From NCBI GenBank assembly GCA_000499405.2, contig HG738139.1, positions 8,952,616 to 9,016,615 of the forward strand: DNA of 64,000 bases, in the 5' to 3' direction. The DNA comes from Onchocerca volvulus. Taxonomy: Eukaryota > Nematoda > Chromadorea > Rhabditida > Onchocercidae. Numbering within the stretch: the first letter of the stretch is position 1; each line of letters opens with the position of its first letter. Made by a program: the position numbers and the translations under genes. The notes under the pieces are model-generated. The model had not been told where the DNA came from, did not search any database, and saw only the letters and a program-made list of their open reading frames with translations. Below, piece by piece: positions 25,801-36,970 of the stretch.

Positions 25801-28800
25801 AATAATTGATAATTTATTCATTACTTTTATAACAAATACACTAATTTCACTAATAATTTTCGAATTTTTCCTTCAATCCGGAATAAAGCAATTTACAGTT
25901 CGAAAGGCTTTCTGATAGTAATGGAGCGACCAGAGCAATGCTTGGATCTGTTCGATCTCATTTCAGTTTACGGTTATTTGGATGAAGATATTGCACGATC
26001 GATATTTGTACAAATATTGAATACAACTTGTCTGTTATATAGCATATATGGCATCTTCCACCGAGATATTAAAGTATATTTTCGACTGCAACTTCAATTC
26101 TTCTCTGAAAAATCAAATTTAATAATTGAAAAATCAATTTCCGTTAAATAAAGGAAGAAATTGCACTATTAAAAGAAAGACAGTATCTATTATTCATGCA
26201 TATTTGTCATTCTATGTTGAAAATTATTGAAAGAAGCTTTTTGAAGTCTAATAAATTCGTCAATTTTAGGCAGATAGTATTACACTGTGGGGATATCCAT
26301 CAAATGATGAATATCAAATTATAATAAAATTAAATTAATTCGCTTTTTGATGGCTGAAAATAAATAATTACTAATAATTAAATACTGATAGCAATTACCA
26401 ATAGTTTCTTTTCGCTTGGATATCAATGACTGATTGTACAGTCTATTAAAAGGTTAAATTTATTTTTGTAGGATGAGAATATAATCATTAATATGCATAC
26501 GGGAGAAGCAGTGCTGGTGGATTTCGGAGCTGCAGTATTCATTTCTGAGGCCTGTATCAAAGAATTCCAAGGTAGATTTTACAAATATCTAAATAATGGA
26601 TATTAGATCGAAATCTAAAATGACTGCTGCAGCAAGATCTTTTCATGGTACAGTATGCTTCGATCCCATACTTATTTGTCGTAAGATTCATTTCCGGACA
26701 AACTTCTTCAGTTAATGTTGAATGTAACTGATCCCGAATATGTGGATGTAGTGCCCCTTTTGAGATACCACTGATGTTAGCGATTAAAATATGAACAGTA
26801 CATATGCTGTATGTAAATGAAGCTTTTTTCCTCATTCGAAGATATTTTCATCGTTCCACTTTCAGCAACCATCCTTCTTTAAACAAAATTTTAAAGAATG
26901 CATCATTACATGGAGACCTTTACTGAGTTAGATTCTAAGCCTGTCACACCTTCATGTCCTAGTCTCCTGCAGAATTAAAGGGTATAGCTATGATAGCCAT
27001 TTATTTACACCAACCTCTTTATTAAAATTTTTGATAAAAGAAACTAGATCTGGAAGTTTAAAAATTAAAATTACTTTTTCTAAATTTCAGGTACCCGTTC
27101 GTATTGCCCACCGGAATGGTTCAAACGCCTAACATATATGCCATCAGAAGCAACTGTATGGTCATTAGGTATAGTCCTATATGTTATGGTTTCCGGATGT
27201 TTGCCTTTTCAAAATGAAGTACAAATTTGCTTAGGCAGATTTACGATTCCAAAACACATCTCAAAAGGTTGGTTCAATTTATATTCAAAGTTGATCTCTT
27301 ATGCCTTGATTTTCAGAAAAAATTAATTTCTCAAATTTCGTTTAAAACTTTTAAAGTTAATCCTTCTTTTAAAATTTTTCTCGCTTACCACATTTTTCAT
27401 GAATTATTATTGATTGAAGTTGCTGAAAAGAATGAATTTCCTTCAAAGTTATTTAATTGCAGACTGTGAAAATCTGTTGCGTCAGTGTCTTGCAGTCACG
27501 CCATCTAGACGACCAGACTTGTTGGAAATTTTCAAACACCGATGGTTGAATCAACCTACTGTTGTGCATTCGGAACCGTTCAAAGTAGTTCTTCAACAAA
27601 GTTTTCAGAGAAGGAAAGAAGCACAAGCTGCAAACAAGTTGAAACAGAAGAGAATTCAAGAGAAAGATAAAAAGAGCTTCGATGCCAGGAAAAATACTAT
27701 GACGAATGAGTTCATTACAAAAATGAATCTTTCCAGAAGTATTTCGATTCATGATAGTTCCGTCATGTAAAATTTAAATTCACTTCTGCAATATTCCTTT
27801 TGAATCAATGCCTCTCTTCATTGCACGCTTTTATCTAATAGTTCATCAACATCCAAGCGTTTTATGCCAATTAACTTCCTCAATTATCTGCTAACCAAAA
27901 AATCAATCCAAAAATATTTACTTACATTTATTGTTGTTCAAATATTTTAATTGTTAATTATTAATCTGACTCCTTAAGGTTGAGTTTTATAGTTTTATTT
28001 CTGGCAGAATTCTTCATAATCACTTTGCAGACCATTGCCATCACATTCCAACAGCGCCATCAGTTCTGATTCGTTGAAAAAGCACCGCCATCATTCAAGG
28101 TATTCAAAATATTTTGAAAGTATTCCATGTTACCAAATGTATATCGGTTTCACATGACGAGAAGAAAAGACAATGATGATCACAATAGATATCTTAATTA
28201 AATAGCTTAGACAGTAGTCTATATTTATAAGTAATGAATAGAAATTATAATTACTGATTTTAGACTATTTGACTTTTCAAAATTGAATTTTGCAGTTTTA
28301 TTCCTGGCAGATCGTTTAAAATAATGTGATGCAAAATTTCAGTTATGATAACGTTGTAATGAATATACGGACAGATAAGTTCGCTTTGCGAGATTTTCAA
28401 GATACTGATAATAATGTGTTGATACGTCCACGCTCCATCATGGAAGAATCAGAGCACAGTGATTCTCTATTCTGCTCCGCTTGCGAAACATTTTCCATGA
28501 TCAGCACTGATCCACAGAATTCGGAATTATATTTCACTCCTTTAGAAGATATCAAGTATTTTCATTAATTTGAAAATAATAGTGTAATTATACAAATAGA
28601 ATCTTATGAATTCCTTACTACTGCTCTCAATTTTCAGAGAGTGTTGTTTTCGAAGGTCGAAAGAAGCTATTGGAAGTGAAAATCCTAACGAAGATTCGTC
28701 TACTCAAACTTTTTCATCTTGTGATGGTACTGTGGAGAATTGTAGAAAGGAGGAAGTACTGCAAACAAACAGTCCAGACAGGCCTATATGGTCTAATCCA

Positions 28801-29019
28801 GAAAAAGTGATGAAATCTAGGCTGGTCATGAAACATTGGCTTCAGAATGTCGCAGCAACACCTAAATATGATTCTCTAAAGTTTCAAAAACCTTTAACTT
28901 GTCAACAACGGGAAGTACCACAAAAACAGCCAAATGTAAACAATAACTTTTTAAAAGTATTTAATATTGAACCACAGCATCTCGCAACTCCCAGCATTAC
29001 TACCATTGTTTCTAAATAA
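22857..29019 (+). CDS. PIM-family serine/threonine protein kinase with long C-terminal tail
   Basis: Cytoplasmic or nuclear protein kinase of the PIM type (nematode prk-1/prk-2 class). Exons, all in phase: 22857-22887 (tentative start exon), 24942-25096, 25287-25378, 25899-26073, 26472-26571, 27091-27267, 27463-27766, 28031-28099, 28343-28555, 28638-29019, about 565 residues. Visible motifs in order: glycine loop GRGGFGIVYKG, VAVKF lysine, helix-C glutamate in PTEICLLEM, LIDWF, the PIM-like hinge VMERPEQ, catalytic HRDIKDENI, DFGAA, GTRSYCPPEW, VWSLGI and the final helix RRPDLLEIFKHRWLN. The residues needed for catalysis are present, so it should be active. The tail of about 250 residues is Ser-rich and polar, and longer than in vertebrate PIM. 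A TAA at 27768-27770 would end the protein, but donor CAT|GTAAAA at 27767 removes it and restores phase to three further exons. The start exon encodes only 10 residues and is chosen because its donor phase fits; the true N terminus may differ. Confidence 0.88.
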
Positions 29020-29906
29020 ATTGATTGATGCCAGGTTTAAAAAGCACAGCAAATTCACATTCTGTTTATCAGTCGATGAAAAGCGCAGATTTAAAAGCAT
29101 AGCAAATCTTTATTTCTCTAAATCAGTTTTATGTGTCCACTTGTTTCACTGAAATTCGATTCCAAATAACAAAATGAACGGACATAGATACAATGGACCA
29201 ATCAATATTTCATTATATAATTTAAAAGAATATTAGCACCCACATTTCGTGTGATTTATTGCGAATTTTTTTCCAAAAATTTCAAGTTGCTTTCAAATTT
29301 GAGCGATATCGTGAAATCGTTATGTGACGCATGCATTCCGTACTTGTATTCTGAAGTAAAATGACTTATGTTGGATAAAAGTTCAGATATTCATTATAAT
29401 CTATAATTGTATCACATCTGGGTAGAACATTGAAGTGTTCTAGAACAGTGAATCGAATTATTTAAGATTAGAACTATAGCTGAAAAGAAAATTAATTCAT
29501 CAATTTCGACGATAAACTTTTAGAAGAACAAAGATTATCTCCCATTATCTCAACAAAGGTTATATGAAAACTCTTGTTCAGTGATGTGACCTTTGTTCGG
29601 ATAATAACGTGCTAAAAAGAATTTGTTGAATACGAATGATTTAAAATTGAAATGAAATTGAAATATGGCAAACTGAGTGAAGTGTAGTAACACCATCATC
29701 TTGCTGCACATTGATCGTAAAAATCAATGAATGCGCTTTTTGATTCAATAGTCGATTTAAGCATGCTTATCAGAAAATCGAAATAATGTTTTTCATATTG
29801 ATTTCATAAGTATTTGATTTCAATTGATAATCTAATTTTAAACTAAAAATATTCAACAGATTTTAGTTAAACACCAATTTCAATATCATTGAAAGAGAGA
29901 AGTCAA
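29020..29906. other. Convergent 3' intergenic region
   Basis: About 890 bp between the stop codons of the plus-strand kinase and the minus-strand carbonic-anhydrase-related gene. It must hold both 3' UTRs. The kinase stop codon is overlapped by an AATAAA at 29015-29020, which is unlikely to be the functional poly(A) signal. No gene seen. Confidence 0.5.
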
Positions 29907-32525
29907 CTATATGCTGTTTGGTTTAGATGATAGCAAATGATAAAATGTATTCTGTTAATGGAATGAAAGAAATGGTATGAGCAACTCTGATAAATTAAAT
30001 GAGATTACATTGATAACTTACTCGATTGATAATATTAGTTCGAATTAGTCGCCCATAGGAATGTTGTAATGGCCTGAAATTGGGGGCCACATATTGGGGT
30101 TCTTTTTCCTCCGAAGTAGTCCGTTGTAGTTTTCTCCAATCATCTAACTTCAATATATTCATAATGATTATTCGGTTGTAAACTTATTAAATAAAGTTTT
30201 GAAATTTCACGTAAAAAATGCTTGAATTCCCCTTACTCGGGATGGTAAAGAACAGCATATGAATTTTCCAATTAAACAAAACAATTTATAGGGAACATTC
30301 TTGAGAATTTAATCACTTAACTTAGATACTCTCCAATTTCTATTCAATATTGTTTCTGTCCTTTTTAGGTAATTGAAGAAATAAGTTCTACCAGAATCCT
30401 AACATTCATTCTGAACTCTTCTGCTCTTTTACTCTTCTAGTCCATTCCCACAAAAAAAGTTTACATTTGTTCGAGTGATATGAATTGGATGATTTAGGAT
30501 AATCCATGTGACCGTCTCATAACATCCTGGTGATGTCATTGATCCCTCGTATGTCACGTAGTCTATTAAGGTTGGAAATAATTTCCAAACTTCCAATCCA
30601 CGTAGGGTTATTCGCCTCTCTGAAATTTCTTTCTTGAATTGCAATCAGTTGATAAACACAAGAAGGATATTCAAAATTCCACGGAGAGAGTCACAGGCGA
30701 AGGAAATGCTTTTTAATTCATTCATTTCCAGCTATTTGGAAGTGAAATCTGATCATTACTTCTGAAAGGCACTTTTTCAATGGATTCAGTGATTTTCAAT
30801 AGCTCTTCATTGGTATCTTCATCAATCTGCAACTTTTTTCAATAATTTATAACAATGAAACTTTAATCTTATTCACTGAGATGCAAATTTCATCTAAGCA
30901 ATTATTTCTTTTTTTTTTTCCTTTTAAGAGAAGTAGTTTAAAATGAATCTATTACTGAGGCAAGATCAAATCTTCATTGTAATGATACTATTAAAAAATG
31001 CTACAAAAACTGTTTCGATAAATGAATGAAAACGAAATAAAAAAAAATTGCAATGATGAGGGGATTGCGTCAGAAATTCAAGAATAACCAAAACGATAAT
31101 CGAAACGGCGGCGATTCCTCGTGGCAACGTCAAAGCTGTCGTAAAATTAGCGTACAAATCAGTATTGTATGCTATTAGTTGAATCTGAAAAGATAAGGAA
31201 TTTTTTTGCATTTCACTGACCACAGCAATACATTGCTGCTTGACACAATCAAACTTCTGATCTTATATTTGTCAACGGACTTTTTCGAAAGGTCAAACTA
31301 TTTTATTGTTATTGATTTAAAATATTTATAATTGCAACATATAGTAAATGTTTTCAATATGAAAACTTGTGACCAAAAGTTGAAAGTTTATCGTTTAAAT
31401 TTAAATCATAAGTTTTTAAATTACAAATTTAAATATTAATTTTTCAAAATAAAAAAAAGACCTCCATAGGGAAGTTTCGTGAATTGATAGCATGCTCCGA
31501 GCCTGTCATTTCATCGTTTGAATAATGAAAATCGATTCTTTGTAGGCGATATTTATAAGGATGTAACGGCCCACCGGTAATATTTATTACAGAAGAATGA
31601 GTATCATAAAGTACTCGCAGTCGTGGCATTTGACCTATGTTCATCATTTCAGCTGTTGTCTGGAAAAATTGAACATTTTATTGTGATTGCAGTGTGAAAA
31701 GGTATTTCTTATTGGGAACATTTCAAATAAAATGAAAAGTAAGTAAATTGCAAAGCAAAAAATTGCATAATCTTTTCCTCAAATTTTAAACTAAATGAAT
31801 GTAAAATTTGTCAATCCAAAAGCAATTAGTTTAACTACCAAGTAATCAAGTTCATTCGCTCTATTGTCGAAGTAAGAACTCAAAAATTTCTTCTGACATG
31901 TAATGTAGGCAGCAAGTTGGAAGAAACAAGAAATATCCACTCTCCATTTTGATATAAATTTCATTATACTTAAATTTTAATCCAAAATTAGTAGTCTGAC
32001 TTGGTTTAATTTATAATCTAATTTTTAAATCTGTTATAATAATGCTTTGGAAGTAAAATGCACCAAGTATTAAAAATATTAATGCTTATAACATCTCGCT
32101 TAATTTAGGTGTTATTTGATTCTCCACAAAAATATGCATATATTTCAACGAAAATCCGAAAATTAACTTACCGGCACCTGATCTATCTTGATATCACTCA
32201 ATCGAGGATCGAATAAAATCGATGCTGGTTTGATATTTATTGGTGATTGCATTTTTCCTTTTGCACACATCTTCCATTTTTTGCTCAGCAAACCCCAGAA
32301 ATCAGGTCCTATATTAAAATTCAGCTTTGAAATGTTTTGAATTTTTAAATAAAAAATTCGTTTGTTAAAAGGAAGAAATGAGACGAAACATTTCCATCAT
32401 TGCTCAATTCTTGTGTGCAAATTACCTCCGAAAAGGTCGTTATCATACGTCCATGGATAATCGTTCATTCTTAATGCACTTAGCTGTGGATAGAACGTTG
32501 CTAGGAATAAAATGATATGTGTCAT
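29907..32525 (-). CDS. Secreted carbonic-anhydrase-related protein (CARP, CA10/CA11-like)
   Basis: Alpha-carbonic-anhydrase fold protein of the non-catalytic CA10/CA11 type (nematode cah-1/cah-2 class), likely extracellular. Exons from the start codon downward: 32525-32426, 32308-32172, 31659-31462, 31184-31089, 30826-30760, 30619-30465, 30147-30022, and a tentative last exon 29951-29907; about 307 residues, phases closing throughout. It opens with a signal peptide (MTHIILFLATF), followed by the CARP hallmarks GPDFWGLLSKKW, QSPINI, GSEHAIN, QLIAYN and ETVTWIIL, and ends near NFRPLQ. The zinc site is broken: by alignment with CA-II the first histidine is Asp (DFHY), the second is kept, and the third (ELH in CA-II) is Gln, so no hydratase activity is expected. 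The family is known for neuronal cell-surface binding roles; that role is inferred here. The 14-residue last exon is the weakest part. Confidence 0.87.
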
Positions 32526-32690
32526 GGCTACACCACCAAAGTAATATCAACTATCCGACTGCTTTCACATGAACAATTTCATTTTCGTCTGATAATGGAT
32601 GAATTTGTGTCTTCCATAACGTCCCGTTTTTGTGGTGCTATAAGCTTAGAATGTGAATGAGTTGGCGATTAAGTGAACATTTCATCGCAG

Positions 32691-32900
32691 AATAACAGTA
32701 AAAACAAGTTATCAGAGTTTTGTCGAGAATTCTCGAGTAGGGAAGCAATACTGTTTCACGTCTTGTCGGATAATTTCAGATTAGAAAGCTGGAAGATGCT
32801 TGGAATTTATAATGATTGTACATCTTGGAATGAACTGAAAATTGTCATATTTAGAATAATGGATCAACTCAGTAACAATGAGCGATACACAAAGAAATAA
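32691..32900 (+). other. Candidate coding exon, family not recognised
   Basis: An open frame of about 69 residues follows an acceptor-like TTCATCGCAG and ends in TAA at 32900. It has a balanced, protein-like composition (for example FHVLSDNFRLESWKMLG) unlike the Lys/Asn/Phe-rich noise frames nearby. There is no ATG near its left end, so it would have to be a terminal exon of a spliced plus-strand gene; no upstream exon was found. It lies 165 bp from the divergent start of the carbonic-anhydrase-related gene. The spacing of the two WK/W motifs hints at a helical domain, but I do not assign one. Confidence 0.22.
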
Positions 32901-35900
32901 CTCGTAATTTTTATAATATTAAAATATTTGCAAATAAATTCTTCAATTTCCAGATGCACTAATTAAGGATGCGAGAGTTTCTCGTCATGTATAAAAAATT
33001 AACTGGAAACGGAATACAAATTCTCAATTTAAAATGACCACAGCTGTACTGAATTGAATAAAATTAGCTTCGTATAAAAATGGAGCTCGCTATATCTACT
33101 CATTCACCTTATTCATCCGCTCAATTCAATAGTAAGTAATACAAGCCAGAGAGAAACAGCTCCGTCTAAGCAATTTCAAATTCATCAACATTTAAATGCA
33201 AATAAATTCTTCCATTCTTAACTATCATCGTCTTGGCCAACCATTTAAATACTAAAAGTACCAAATTTGAATTAAAAAAAAAATAAATTACTTATATCAG
33301 GAGAGATAATTTGTCTTGCTCATTCCTTCATTCCATGCCTATATTATTTGCATTTGAAATGGATTTCAATTATACTTTAGTGAGTTAAAATAATTGCAGA
33401 AATTATAGCTATTCAAATTATTGGTCATCGAATAAGTCGATGGTTGCAATGAAATATCGAAATTCTGCATAGCTATGAAAAATCTGCAGCTTTAATTCCG
33501 CAATTCCGAGCATGCATGCACGCATTACATTATTTAAATTTCGTCAGTCATCAGTAACATTAATTAGGCTGAACATTTGATTATCAGTGCATTATGAATA
33601 ACATTTGGAAGTCACTAGCAAGCAAAGCGCTTGAATGGGAAATTGCTATCGGATTTTCGTGAAATTTAAACAAGCTACTTAAATTCATTAAAATCTCTTC
33701 AAAAAATTTTAATTATTCAAGGAGTCGTTATGCTTTTTCTTGCAATAGAAACGCTCTACTACATATGCAAAAATGGTTGACAAAAAATCTGAAAAAGTAA
33801 GTGATGGTCCATAGCAATGAAGAAAAAGTCGAAATGAATTGAAATTTATTAATCATTTAGAAATTAGATAGGAATAAACTTTTCATGATTGAAGGAATTC
33901 TCCCAGATAAATCCATTAATTTTCTTAAATATTTCATTGCTGGATAGCAACCTAAGTGCCTGGAATTAAATAAAAAACTTCACAGTTCTCAAAGATCGAA
34001 AAAAATTTTTCATTATTTTAAACGATTTTATTTAGTAATTTCAGAGAATACATAATTTTGATACTACTCTTCCTCCTCTTTCTTCTTTTTCTCTTAAAAT
34101 TCCAGCTGATCTTCTAAAAAATTTGGAAAATGCAAATTTCATTTCAGATCGATTATATGTTTTTGAAATTTTTTAATAGTATTTTACATATTTTTTGTAA
34201 CTTTTTCAAATGTATCGGAAGAGAAATTAAATTTTGGTTCGAAGTAGTGGTATGATCTGAAGAAAAGAAAGATATTAGCACCCAAGCAAGTCAAAATGAC
34301 TTCAATTCAATTGAAGAAGGCATTGCTGAAAATCTAATTAAAAGGATAGAATAGCTCTTTAAATATCCACCGTATCGGATTTTCAGTTGAGAAAATAGAA
34401 TGATTATTTTCATTATATTATGTTAATCATAATTTAAAAATATTAATTATAGTTAAAAACATACTGCAACTTTTCGATAAATTACAAAAAATAAATTTGT
34501 GCCGAAATTTTTTTCCAAATTTTTTTTAGCAAAAGCTCTGTAATGACATACATATAACCAAAATTTGTAATGAAGAAGCGATTCCTTCCTAATTTGAAGG
34601 AATTGCTTTGAAAATAACAAAGTAGTCCAGTTTTTTCAAAAATTCCGTATGATAGCATTCTTAGACTTTTAATCTGATGTATGGCTGAAAATATTAGATG
34701 TGGAGATAAAATAGCGAATGCATTAAATAAATTGAAATTTTATTCATTAATAATGCTGGGTACTTAATCCTCATAAATTGGAATGCAAATTGGAGTAAAA
34801 CTATGGGTTGAAAAATACATTTTCAGAACTCAAACTCTTCATTTAAAAAAAGTGAACTCGAAACGTTTTCAACAGAATGGGTTTATGGGAAAATCAATCC
34901 TACCAAAAATTCGATGTTGTATAAATAATTCTTTAATGGATTTAATGAATAATTGATTAATTTGAACCAGAAAATCCAAGAATCAGGTTTGATTATTAAG
35001 GAGAAAGAGGAAGAAAGAGGAAGGACTTTGAGCGAATTGCGTGCATAAGCATTAGTTGCCAAGTTTTTTATATCTTTAATTGTTTACTTATAACTGATTT
35101 CTTTTTGCATGTGATATTAAATTTCGGATTAAGAAGTGGGAGAAGTGGAACTGAGAAAGTTAATGCAATAAATTAATGCTGGCGAGGGAAAGGTGAAATG
35201 AAATTCAAAATGACTGAAAGACCGGAAGTTATTAGAGCTCTCTTAATATCGATGCTTCAAATCTGTGTTGTTTTTTAAAATATTATTTGGAGAAAAATTG
35301 GCAAAATTTTAATGTATTTCTATTTGCAGGTACCAGCACTATTGCCAATTATTGCATAAAACATTAGTTATCACTTCTACTCTTATTAATTTGACCTAAA
35401 TTAATTTTTTATTATAATTGATATCTTTCGATGATTCTAAATGCCCTTTCAGTGGAAATAAAGTTAATGAATTTTCTTTAACGATTTCTGAATGTGTTGA
35501 AAAAACATTGATTTTCAAAAACAAAAAATCCGAAGAAAAAAGGACAAAATTAAAAATCAAAATACAAACTGTGGTATAATTAAAATACTTGAGCAAAAAG
35601 AATTAATATTGAAGCAGAACGTTTAGTAAGATGTTAAAATCAGCTTCATTCTGCTGTTTAAATAGTTTTGATGAAATGAAAATGAAATTGACTTGTGTAG
35701 CTCTCCGAAATTCATGTAGTGTCGATGTTTCTAAATATTCAGATACATCAAAAGAAAGATTTAAAAAGATCCATTTTGAAAAACAGATTTCAGCAAAAAT
35801 TAAAAAAACGTGCAATAAAAAGGATGAAGGACGATACTTAGAAATTCATTAAAATAATGGGAGTAAAGAAGCTCTTAACGATGCCAACTAATGATAGCTA

Positions 35901-36970
35901 TGATAATTAGAATTATTGCTATAAATACATTTTATACAAATCTTATGAATAGTTCCTCATAATTTAAGAAAATTTTCGGATGACTCAAGCAATTTTGACT
36001 GTAGCATGAAATAATCATTGTTAATCTATGTATTTGATGAATATAAAAAAAAAGAAAAAAAATTTTTAAAGAAAGCAGAATGATTCTGCTTTTTGAGAAA
36101 TATTTTGAAGCAAACTATTAACCAAGAAAATTGAATCTCCCCAATTTGGAAGCTAGAGTGTAAGCTTTCTTAAATTCTGTTCAATTTTTTAAAAAATTGA
36201 AAATGAAAGTACAATTGAAGTGTAAAAGTAACTTCTGTATTTAAATTGAGAAGATTGAAGAAGCCAAAAATAGTATTCATAACTTTTTCCGCAAAAGTTG
36301 AAAATCGGAAACAGTTACTTGTTTTGGTGCTGCCAATATCAAAAATCATTTCCATGCTAGATATGGCTACAGTATGACTGCCATCTGTAATCTCATCCAA
36401 ATTTTAGAAATTTAAATCAGAACTTTGATCTTACCAGTACATTAATTCTTATTATGAAAAGTGTCACGCAATCACGCAGTTTTTTCATTACTTTCTGTGA
36501 CATCTATGAATTAAGGGAAATTTCAAAGATTTGTTTCTCTTTGGTACGTAGTCTTTTTCCTTCACTTGTAGAAGTTAAATTACTTTACTGGCAGTCTTGT
36601 TTAACAAACTTAAATGCATTAATCTCATATAGTCACAATAAATATTCAACAATTGTGAGTACTTGCATTGATTAAGACTTCAATCACATTTAGAATCAGA
36701 TTTATAAATCTTTTTTTCAATAACAATGCTTAGATCGATTTGAGCAGTGAGAAAGTAACTATAGTTGAGATCTTACTGAAAGACAATTCAAAAATTGAAG
36801 CATGGAATTTTGAGGAAAAACAGAAAATACTGCTAATGAATTATTTCTGTTCACTTCATTGCTGCTTTCCTTTTTCAGTCAGCTTGTTTTTTATTGCTTG
36901 GTAAAAATATTCTTTCTTTTAGGAAAAAATTTTAAGTTAATTATCGTATTGAAACGACATATTGATACAT
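32901..36970. other. Intergenic A+T-rich stretch, no gene seen
   Basis: About 4 kb of A+T-rich sequence between the candidate exon and the globin gene. A 73-codon plus-strand frame with an ATG at 35631 overlaps a similar minus-strand frame, and neither resembles a known protein. The last part, just before 36971, contains a pyrimidine-rich TTCTTTCTTTTAG acceptor near 36.92 kb that could receive a spliced leader or close a 5' UTR intron of the globin gene. Confidence 0.5.

Noticed and set aside
26557..26835. 92-codon minus-strand frame inside a kinase intron
   Set aside because: Composition is not noise-like, but no family, promoter or splice partner was recognised and it overlaps the end of a certain kinase exon.
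35603..35852. Overlapping 70- and 73-codon frames on opposite strands
   Set aside because: Mutual shadows in A+T-rich DNA with no homology recognised.
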